Source: Merdiplasma sp045118075
GTDB taxonomy: Bacteria; Bacillota; Clostridia; Lachnospirales; Lachnospiraceae
Assembly (NCBI GenBank): GCA_045118075.1
Contig: JBGUOI010000269.1
Coordinates: 1-37,358 of the forward strand
DNA length: 37,358 bases
Reading direction: 5' to 3'
Every line of letters starts with the position of its first letter. Positions within the stretch are counted from its first letter, which is position 1. This document shows positions 16,092-22,833 of this stretch, piece after piece. The notes below the pieces were generated by a model. The model saw only the letters and a list, made by a program, of their open reading frames with translations. It made no database searches and was not told the DNA's origin. Both the position numbers and the translations under genes were made by a program.

Positions 16092-17600
16092 TTATGCCTC
16101 AAACCGGATCACATTCCAGCTGAGCGGGCTGAGTTTTATTTCAGCTTTTTTATCGACGGGTTTATTGACCGGGACCGTGACGGGTACGACGTTGTCCGGG
16201 TTTTCCTCAGTGTTAACGGCATTCACATCGTCATGGTGCATGACGATATGTTCGACGATCTTCAGGTCTGCGAAAGAGCGAAGGTCAAGATCAAGCACAC
16301 ATTCTTCATTAAGGTCGCGGTTGACACAGAAGAGGGTGAGAGAGCCGTCATCGCCGAGTGTTGCCATCGCATCGATGATCGGGACATCCTCATAGTCTTT
16401 GCAGTCATACTTCGGTGAATCGATGATGGCTTTAAGAGCAGTACCGCGTCCGTATTTTGAAGCATGCATGAACGGATAGTAGATCGTCTGTGCCCAGCAT
16501 CCTCCGCCATTGCGGGTCATGATCGGGGCAATGACATTGACCAGCTGCGCCAGGCAGGCCACCTTAACGCGGTCACTGTTGCGCAGCAGGGTGATCAGCA
16601 TGGAGCCTACCAGCAGCGCATCCTCGAAGTTATAGATATCTTCAAGAAGCGGTAGAGCGCGGTCCCATTTTTCGCGCTTCCAGATCTCTTTGTCCTGCTC
16701 ACTTGAATGATACCATACATTCCACTCATCAAAGGACAGATTGATCTGTTTTTTACCGTGCTTTTTGCCCTTGACGGCATCACAGATGGCGACGACGCTG
16801 CGGATAAAGTCATCCATATCCATGGTGCTGGCGAGGAATGAAGCGGTATCACCTGTGGGGTTGCCGTAATAGCGGTGGAGGGATACATAATCGATGTTGT
16901 CGTAGCATTCATTAAGCATCGTCAGTTCCCAGTCGCCGAATGTAGGCATTCCTGAACCGGAGGAGCCGCAGGCGACCAGTTCAATGGAAGGATCAACCCA
17001 TTTCATCATCTTGGCTGCTTCATTAGCAGTACGGCCGTATTCAAAGGCAGTCTTGGAACCCATCTGCCAGGGACCGTCCATCTCGTTTCCGAGACACCAT
17101 AGCTTGATCGCGAGGGGATCTTTGAGCCCGTTTGCGATTCTCATATCCGAGAATTTGCTGTTTCCGGGATGATTTGCGTATTCGACGATATCACGGGCAT
17201 TTTCCGGACCCCTCGTCCCGAGGTTGATCGCATACATCACATCACTGTCGGCTTTCTTTGCCCAGTCGGCAAATTCATGAAGGCCTACCTCATTGGTCTC
17301 GGTTGTAAACCAGGCCAGGTCCAGGCGTTTCGGTCTCTCAGAAACAGGGCCGACACTGTCTTCCCAGTTGAAGCCGGAGACGAAGTTGCCGCCCGGGTAG
17401 CGCACGATCGGAACACCGAGCTTTTTGACGGCTTCAATCACATCGGTCCGGAATCCTTTTTCATCCGCAAGCGGATGTCCGGGTTCGTAAATACCGCCAT
17501 AGACGGCTCTTCCGAGATGTTCGATAAAGGATCCGTAAATACGCGGATCGATCCGGCTTACCTGAAAATCTTTGTCCAATACCATATAAGCTTTTTTCAT
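16092..17600 (-). CDS. abfA: GH51 alpha-L-arabinofuranosidase (intracellular)
   Basis: This 502-residue enzyme has no signal peptide. Catalytic residues are Glu173 (acid/base, C-L-G-N-E-M-D-G) and Glu292 (nucleophile, S-F-D-E-W-N-V), near positions 175 and 294 of the well-studied Geobacillus AbfA. G-S-F-I-E-H-L-G-R near the start and V-R-Y-P-G-G-N-F are GH51 hallmarks. It releases terminal arabinofuranose from arabinoxylan or arabinan oligomers inside the cell. The frame extends upstream to 17807, but that stretch is another frame of the permease remnant. I chose the ATG at 17600; an in-frame ATG at 17612 overlaps the remnant's stop (ATGA) but abuts the AAAGGA. It was probably the last gene of an arabinoside uptake operon, since the adjoining permease is broken. 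Confidence 0.93.
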   Translation of the reverse strand: MKKAYMVLDKDFQVSRIDPRIYGSFIEHLGRAVYGGIYEPGHPLADEKGFRTDVIEAVKKLGVPIVRYPGGNFVSGFNWEDSVGPVSERPKRLDLAWFTTETNEVGLHEFADWAKKADSDVMYAINLGTRGPENARDIVEYANHPGNSKFSDMRIANGLKDPLAIKLWCLGNEMDGPWQMGSKTAFEYGRTANEAAKMMKWVDPSIELVACGSSGSGMPTFGDWELTMLNECYDNIDYVSLHRYYGNPTGDTASFLASTMDMDDFIRSVVAICDAVKGKKHGKKQINLSFDEWNVWYHSSEQDKEIWKREKWDRALPLLEDIYNFEDALLVGSMLITLLRNSDRVKVACLAQLVNVIAPIMTRNGGGCWAQTIYYPFMHASKYGRGTALKAIIDSPKYDCKDYEDVPIIDAMATLGDDGSLTLFCVNRDLNEECVLDLDLRSFADLKIVEHIVMHHDDVNAVNTEENPDNVVPVTVPVNKPVDKKAEIKLSPLSWNVIRFEA

Positions 17601-17608
17601 CTGATTCT

Positions 17609-18053
17609 TCATCCTTTCATACTGCCGGAAGTAAGGCCGGCGATAAATGTTTTCTGAGTAAACAGATACACGATAATGATCGGAACGACAGCCATGACCG
17701 CACCGGGCATCAAAACATCGAAGGCATCGCCGTATGGGGTGATGGTGGTTCCCATGCCGATCGGGATCGTGAATTTTTCGTTGGAACTCAACACGATCAG
17801 GGGCCACAGGAGATTATTCCAGCAGCTCTTTGGGCAGTCCCAGGACATACTGTCTAAAAAAGAATATCATAAACGGCGGTACAAGGTAAGGCATAATTAC
17901 ACCAAAATAAGTATTAGTCAGATGGAACCGTATAAGCATGCGGTAAAGCGGCAAAAGCAGAATCTCAAACGGAACCATCATCAGTACGAGTACGATTGCA
18001 AGACTCAGTGTCAGCATACTGCTCGAAAAGATCCGTGATCCCTCAAGACCGCC
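17609..18053 (-). pseudogene. Decayed carbohydrate ABC transporter permease (MalG/AraQ-like)
   Basis: Two fragments in different frames together resemble the second half of a MalG/AraQ-type sugar permease. The first (about 18053-17814) contains L-M-M-V-P-F-E-I-L-L-L-P-L-Y-R and ends R-Q-Y-V-L-G-L-P-K-E-L-L-E then a stop. The second (about 17830-17609) continues C-W-N-N-L-L-W-P-L-I-V-L-S-S and runs to the usual C-terminus L-F-T-Q-K-T-F-I-A-G-L-T-S-G-S-M-K-G. About 40 residues are missing at the join, including the EAA-loop that contacts the ATPase and should begin right at L-L-E. The N-terminal helices are also gone; an in-frame stop lies at 18054-18056. The protein cannot work. The last bases still provide the ribosome binding site of the GH51 gene. 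Confidence 0.85.
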
Positions 18054-18108
18054 TCAGAATATCGTCCTTCCTGTAAAAATCTTTGATGAAGGAACGACCG
18101 GGAGAGCA

Positions 18109-18152
18109 TAAAAAACAGGCCCCGTCAGTACTTTAAATACTGACAGGGCCTG
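18109..18152 (-). terminator. Intrinsic terminator of the secreted SH3b gene
   Basis: A 15-bp stem with one mismatch (18116-18130 with 18138-18152) is followed on the minus strand by a run of six T (plus-strand A's at 18110-18115). It lies about 30 bases after the SH3b gene stop and isolates the decayed permease and GH51 from that gene's transcription. Confidence 0.85.
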
Positions 18153-18179
18153 AACCTTTCATTTCAATATTGATCCGGA

Positions 18180-19181
18180 TCAGCCGGCATCATAAAAATC
18201 ATCACTGAAGACTTCGTCATAGACTTCATCGCCGGAGCCGTCATCTACATAAATATCATCAGAACCGCCATCATCGGAGATCACTTCATCACTGCCGGTA
18301 CCGGCATCGATCGGAGCTTCTGTTGCAGCGGGTGCTTCGGTTGCCGCAGGAGCTTCCGTCTGAGCCTGGGTCGCAGGCTGAGTTTCCGGCTGCTTCTGAG
18401 CCTCTGTCGGAGCCTGAGTAGCGGGCTGAGTAGCTGCCTGAGTCGCAGGCTGGTAAGCCTGAGTTGAAGGCTGCGTGTTATAGGAAGGAGCAGGAGCGGT
18501 GTAAGAAGGCTCTTCATAAGAAGGCTCCTCATCAGTCGGCTCGTCGTCGTAGATCTCCTCCTCGATCTCTTCCTCAGTTTCCTCTTCATCCAGATCGATC
18601 AGGCCGAGCTCGTCCTCTTCGAGAGTAACGGCAAGTCTGTATTCGGTCTTGACTTCCACAAAGTCTTTCGATAACCATCCATAGATGAGTTCGCCATCCT
18701 CACCGACCAGGACTACTTTGACCCATCCGTCGTTCTGGTCGACGACTTCGATGACGTCATCTTTGTTGACAGAAGTGATCGCTTCTGAGTTTTCATCGCT
18801 GTCAGCTCTGACGGTAAGCTCATCGGCCTGGACGACGCAGGAGACATAAGCGACTTCCTTGGCGATCCTGTCGGCATCTTCACCTTTCTTGATCGCGGTC
18901 GAGTCGACATATCCGTCTACATGACCGGAAGAAATGTGACTCCAGTCATATTCATATTCTCCAAGAACGCTGACCAGGCTGTTTGTATAAAGTTTTCCGA
19001 TGATCTCGCTTTCGCGGTCCATATCGGCATATACATAGACAAAACTGTCGCAGCGGCTGAAGCCTGTCTCAGGCTGCTGGGGCTTTTCAGTTTCCTCCTC
19101 AGCCAGAACGGGAGCAGCACACAACGCAGCTGCGATCAGACCCATGGACAATAAATTGATCAGGTTACGTTTTTTCAGCAT
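18180..19181 (-). CDS. Secreted protein with two SH3b domains and an acidic, Thr/Gln/Pro-rich tail
   Basis: A secreted protein of about 333 residues. The signal peptide (L-K-K-R-N then a hydrophobic core, A-A-P-V-L-A) is followed by two SH3b modules, roughly residues 45-100 (ending G-Y-V-D-S-T-A) and 112-178 (L-T-V-R-A-D-S-D-E-N-S then Y-G-W-L-S-K-D-F-V). Next come an acidic stretch with many E/D and Y, a repeat-rich linker of P-A-T-Q-A and T-E-A-P type (about 235-290) and a very acidic end. No NlpC/P60, amidase or LPXTG motif is visible, so it is probably a wall-binding protein rather than a hydrolase. Start: AAAGGGG fits the ATG at 19181; an in-frame GTG at 19190 abuts the binding site. Confidence 0.85.
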   Translation of the reverse strand: MLKKRNLINLLSMGLIAAALCAAPVLAEEETEKPQQPETGFSRCDSFVYVYADMDRESEIIGKLYTNSLVSVLGEYEYDWSHISSGHVDGYVDSTAIKKGEDADRIAKEVAYVSCVVQADELTVRADSDENSEAITSVNKDDVIEVVDQNDGWVKVVLVGEDGELIYGWLSKDFVEVKTEYRLAVTLEEDELGLIDLDEEETEEEIEEEIYDDEPTDEEPSYEEPSYTAPAPSYNTQPSTQAYQPATQAATQPATQAPTEAQKQPETQPATQAQTEAPAATEAPAATEAPIDAGTGSDEVISDDGGSDDIYVDDGSGDEVYDEVFSDDFYDAG

Positions 19182-19280
19182 ATAGAACACCCCTTTAATA
19201 ATTGAATGTCAAAGCCGTAATAAAATTACGTTAAAAAGTTACGGTCAAAAAACCAGTCGTTACAGATTGATAACGCATAT

Positions 19281-19297
19281 TTAACAGAATTGTAACA
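19281..19297 (-). promoter_or_regulatory. WalR (YycF)-like box upstream of the SH3b gene
   Basis: On the minus strand the sequence reads TGTTAC-AATTC-TGTTAA, an exact match to the WalR consensus of two TGT(A/T)A(A/C/T) half sites five bases apart. It lies 100 bases before an SH3b cell-wall protein gene, the type of gene WalRK controls in Bacillus and Staphylococcus. A possible promoter (TTGACC, 17 bp, TTTTAT on the minus strand; plus coordinates 19220-19248) lies between the box and the gene. Confidence 0.4.
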
Positions 19298-19378
19298 CAG
19301 CAGGCATGATAAGTCCAGTATGAATCGATTTTTATTGATATATTCCCGTTCTTCCGATGCCTGAAAACAGTGAACATA

Positions 19379-19407
19379 TTGTTTTTTACCAAAGGAAACC
19401 ATATAAT
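19379..19407 (+). promoter_or_regulatory. Promoter of the nitroreductase gene
   Basis: TTGTTT (19379-19384), 17-bp spacer, perfect TATAAT (19402-19407), ending 66 bases before the likely start codon. Confidence 0.6.
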
Positions 19408-19473
19408 ATCGGTAAATGATGGACACGGTGCCAGAACTGCAACACCCGGTTTTTTGAAAGGATGGATAAAATT

Positions 19474-19995
19474 ATGAATGATGTTATTCGTGCCATTGAA
19501 AAAAGAAGAAGTGTAAGGTCTTTTGAAAGTGAACAGATCGAAACGGATGAACTGAAGCTTATTCTTGAAGCTGGTACGTACGCTGCCAGCGGAATGGGCC
19601 GGCAGTCCGGAAAGATCATCGTGGTCCAGGATAAAGAAACGGTCAGCCTGCTCAGTAAGCTGAACGCTCGTGTTCTGGGTGCGGATACGGACCCGTTCTA
19701 CGGAGCCCCTACGGTCCTGGTGGTAATGGCCGACTCCAATGTTCCCACCTGCGTTGAGGACGGAGCGCTGGTCATGGGAAACCTGATGCTTGCCGCACAC
19801 AGCCTGGGGATCGGATCATGCTGGATCCACAGGGCTAAAGAAGTGTTCGAAACACCGGAAGGAAAGGAACTCATGAAGAAATGGGGGGTTCCCGAGACAT
19901 ACCGTGGTGTCGGACATTGTATTTTAGGATACACAAATCCTAACAAGATCGGTGAAGCGAAACCCCGCAAAGAAGATTTTATCGTATGGGCCTGA
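19474..19995 (+). CDS. Nitroreductase family protein
   Basis: This 173-residue FMN-dependent oxidoreductase has an N-terminus I-E-K-R-R-S-V-R-S-F that is the FMN-binding signature of the family. A-G-T-Y-A-A-S-G-M-G-R-Q (about 33-44) and the later G-I-G-S-C-W-I-H (about 109-116) agree. The C-terminus L-G-Y-T-N-P-N-K-I-G is also typical. The cytosolic enzyme would reduce nitro compounds, quinones or another acceptor with NAD(P)H; the true substrate is unknown. I chose the ATG at 19474 because the ATG at 19462 abuts AAAGG. It has its own promoter; a gap of 49 bp leads to the Ig-like protein gene. Confidence 0.9.
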   Translation: MNDVIRAIEKRRSVRSFESEQIETDELKLILEAGTYAASGMGRQSGKIIVVQDKETVSLLSKLNARVLGADTDPFYGAPTVLVVMADSNVPTCVEDGALVMGNLMLAAHSLGIGSCWIHRAKEVFETPEGKELMKKWGVPETYRGVGHCILGYTNPNKIGEAKPRKEDFIVWA

Positions 19996-20044
19996 CGACC
20001 TGAGTTTGTTAAAGACAGAGTTCTTGGATACCCCTGGAGGGAAC

Positions 20045-21106
20045 ATGAAAAATAGAAAACATAAATCCGGTAGAGCAAAAAAATCGATGCGGCTTATGCC
20101 TGCAGTGATCTTCCTGGCAGCCGTAATGATCATTACGGGATCGGTTCGGCCGGTGACAGCAAGGGCTTCAGATGGCGGAGTCCTGTCAGGCCTGGGTGAC
20201 CTGCTGGCTTTGCTTGGAGAGAAAGAGTCAAAACCATCTTCCGGGAAGACATCTGATGATACGTCTCTTGAAGGCCTTATCGGGCTGATCGAAAAACTGA
20301 CCGGTGCGGAGATCCCCATGCGTGAGGTGACGGTCAGTAAGATCGCCGACCAGACCTATACCGGAAAGGAGATCAAACCGGTCCCGAAAATCACAAGAAA
20401 CGGAATCACGCTTGAGCGCGGGACTGATTATTCCCTCACTTACAGTGACAATATCAAAGTGGGGACCGGTAAGATCAAGATCACCGGAAAAGGGCAGTAT
20501 AAGGGAACCAAGACTGTCTCCTTCAAGATCGTTAAGGATGGTTCTTCCGCTAAAAAGAAGACCGGAACGGGCTCCTCGGGAAAGAGTGCCAAAGACGGTA
20601 AATTTACCGTAAAACCGTCCAAAAACAGCTATGTCTATAACGGCGAGAGCAGAAAACCGTCCGTGAAAGTGACTTTCCGCGGTAAGAATGTTCCTTCTTC
20701 CGGCTATACGGTGAGCTATAAGAACAACAAGAACGTGGGGACTGCGACTGTTACGGTGACAGGCAAAGGCGATTATAAGGGCGTTGCCGGAACCGCGGAA
20801 TTTAAGATCACCTTAAAAGCACCCTCATTTACTTCCGTGTCCAGTCCTGAGAGCGGGCAGATCAGCCTGGCCTGGAACAAGGACACACAGGCCGACGGCT
20901 ACCAGATTCAGTACTGCCAGGACAAATCTTTCAGCAGTAAAGTAAAAGATCTTAAGATCAACTCCAACGCCACCGTTAAAGAGACAATAACCAAACTGAC
21001 ACCCGGGAAAAAATATTATGTCCGGATACGTTCCTATAAGAAGAGTTCTTCCCGCAATACCTATGGGCCCTTCGGGAACATCAGGACTGTTACGGTAAAG
21101 AAATGA
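20045..21106 (+). CDS. Secreted protein with two Ig-like repeats and an FN3 domain
   Basis: A 353-residue exported protein. A long basic start (K/R-rich, residues 1-17) and a hydrophobic core lead to a cut near T-A-R-A-S-D (about 39-43). Two copies of a bacterial Ig-like repeat follow (about 94-163 and 186-255), each with the pattern Y-x-G, G-x-D/Y, Y-x-x-N-x-x-V-G-T and I/V-T-G-K-G-x-Y-K-G, joined by a Lys/Ser-rich linker. A fibronectin type III domain closes the protein (about 258-353). It is probably a surface or matrix protein; no LPXTG anchor is visible. GGAGGG sits just before the ATG at 20045; the frame is open further upstream but without a binding site. Its stop overlaps the start of an ABC exporter gene by 4 bp. 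Confidence 0.85.
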   Translation: MKNRKHKSGRAKKSMRLMPAVIFLAAVMIITGSVRPVTARASDGGVLSGLGDLLALLGEKESKPSSGKTSDDTSLEGLIGLIEKLTGAEIPMREVTVSKIADQTYTGKEIKPVPKITRNGITLERGTDYSLTYSDNIKVGTGKIKITGKGQYKGTKTVSFKIVKDGSSAKKKTGTGSSGKSAKDGKFTVKPSKNSYVYNGESRKPSVKVTFRGKNVPSSGYTVSYKNNKNVGTATVTVTGKGDYKGVAGTAEFKITLKAPSFTSVSSPESGQISLAWNKDTQADGYQIQYCQDKSFSSKVKDLKINSNATVKETITKLTPGKKYYVRIRSYKKSSSRNTYGPFGNIRTVTVKK

Positions 21107-22833
21107 AGTATTTGAAACGTTATTTGAAACGCTGCCGAAAAGAGTGCATCCTGGCACCGCTTTTTAAGATGCTGGAAGCACTCTTTGATCTGTTTGTACC
21201 CATGGTGATCGCCGTCATGATCAATGTCGGGATCGGACACCGGGACAATGCACTGATCATCCGCTGCAGCATACTTCTGGTCGTGCTGGCCCTGGCCGGA
21301 CTGGCGCTCAGCTTTGCAGCACAGTATTTTGCCGCGAAAGCGGCTACATCCGTATCCGCGGATCTTCGGCATGATCTTTTTGCGCATATTCTTTCTCTGG
21401 GTGCTCCGGAAACTGACCGGATCGGCGCCGGTACACTGATCACACGAATGAGTTCAGACCTTAACCAGGTGCAGAACGGGATCAACCTGTTCCTGCGCCT
21501 GTTTCTGCGAAGTCCGTTTATTGTATTCGGTGCCATGGTCATGGCGTTTACGATCAACAGGGGTATTGCGCTGATCTTTGCGGCAGCGATCGTGATCCTT
21601 TCGGTGATCATTTTCGGAATCATGAAGCTGACGGCGCCCGGATATAAAAAGATCCAGGGAAAACTTGATAAACTGACATCGCTTACGAGAGAAAATCTTA
21701 CCGGCGTCAGGGTCGTGAGAGCTTTCGGTATGGAATCGAAAGAAAAGAAACGCTTCCAGGCCGCCAATAAAGATCTTGTTTCCGACCAGATCGGAGTGGG
21801 CAGAATCTCGGCACTTCTTAATCCGCTGACCTATGTTGTCGTCAACCTGGGTATCGTTGCGATCATCCAAAGGGGCGGCGTCATGGTCAATACCGGAATA
21901 CTCAGCACCGGTGAAGTGATCGCGCTGGTCAACTATATGAGCCAGATTCTGGTTGAACTGGTCAAGCTTGCCAATTTGCTCGTACAGTGTACGAGAGCGG
22001 TCGCCTGTGCGGACAGGGTAGGGGATGTACTTGATACGCAGCCATCCATCCGGTTCGAAACGAACCGCGAACTGCCCGTGGACAGTGAGGACGCGGTCCG
22101 GTTTGACCATGTGAGTGTCAGCTATGGAGACAGCGGAAAAGAAGCGCTCACGGATATTTCTTTCCGGGCCCAAAGAGGGCAGACGATCGGAATCATCGGA
22201 GGTACAGGCAGCGGAAAATCAACGCTTGTGAACCTGATTCCGCGTTTTTACGAGGCTGACCGCGGCAGCGTATATGTGTACGGAAATCCGGTGGAGGATT
22301 ATTCTGCCAAACAGCTCAGGAGCATGATCGGAACAGTCCTGCAGAAAGCGCGTTTGTTCTCGGGAACGATCAGGACGAATCTTCGATGGGGAAATCAAAA
22401 TGCCTCTGATGAAGAGCTCTGGGCGGCACTTAAGATCGCTCAGGCGGAAGAATTTGTGAAGGAAAAACCGGGCGGACTCGACGAAGAAGTGGAACAGGGA
22501 GGCCGAAACCTGTCCGGGGGACAAAGACAGCGGCTGACGATCGCAAGAGCGCTGGTCGGGAGACCTTCTATCCTCATCCTGGATGATTCGGCCAGTGCAC
22601 TGGACTTTGCCACTGACGCTGCCCTGAGGGCGGCTCTTCGCGAACTGCCCGATGAGACGACAGTGTTTATTGTATCTCAGAGGACTTCCAGCCTGCAGCA
22701 TGCCGACCTGATTCTGGTGCTTGATGACGGCGAGCTGGTCGGTTCGGGCACGCATAAGCAGCTTCTTGAAGAGTGTACGGTCTACAGGGAGATCTATGAG
22801 AGCCAGTTCAGGAAGGAGGAAAAAGTATCATGA
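21103..22833 (+). CDS. ABC exporter half-transporter with degenerate catalytic site
   Basis: This 576-residue half-transporter has about six membrane helices in residues 15-300 and an ATPase domain after about 330. Walker A is G-G-T-G-S-G-K-S-T-L, the signature L-S-G-G-Q-R-Q-R-L (about 469), and Walker B L-I-L-D-D-S-A-S-A-L-D (about 490). The usual catalytic Glu after Walker B is Asp, and the H-loop His is replaced (V-S-Q-R-T), so this subunit carries the weak site of a heterodimeric exporter of the BmrC/LmrC kind. The partner is encoded directly downstream with a 4-bp overlap. There is no N-terminal C39 peptidase domain. Substrate unknown: drugs, lipids or peptides are all possible. Confidence 0.92.
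   Translation: MKYLKRYLKRCRKECILAPLFKMLEALFDLFVPMVIAVMINVGIGHRDNALIIRCSILLVVLALAGLALSFAAQYFAAKAATSVSADLRHDLFAHILSLGAPETDRIGAGTLITRMSSDLNQVQNGINLFLRLFLRSPFIVFGAMVMAFTINRGIALIFAAAIVILSVIIFGIMKLTAPGYKKIQGKLDKLTSLTRENLTGVRVVRAFGMESKEKKRFQAANKDLVSDQIGVGRISALLNPLTYVVVNLGIVAIIQRGGVMVNTGILSTGEVIALVNYMSQILVELVKLANLLVQCTRAVACADRVGDVLDTQPSIRFETNRELPVDSEDAVRFDHVSVSYGDSGKEALTDISFRAQRGQTIGIIGGTGSGKSTLVNLIPRFYEADRGSVYVYGNPVEDYSAKQLRSMIGTVLQKARLFSGTIRTNLRWGNQNASDEELWAALKIAQAEEFVKEKPGGLDEEVEQGGRNLSGGQRQRLTIARALVGRPSILILDDSASALDFATDAALRAALRELPDETTVFIVSQRTSSLQHADLILVLDDGELVGSGTHKQLLEECTVYREIYESQFRKEEKVS

Noticed and set aside
17601..17807. N-terminal extension of the GH51 frame
   Set aside because: The extra residues are the permease remnant read in another frame; GH51 enzymes start close to the chosen Met.
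18290..18480. Repetitive DNA in the SH3b gene, considered as a CRISPR array
   Set aside because: The units are short, imperfect and in frame, encoding P-A-T-Q-A and T-E-A-P; there are no spacers of constant length.
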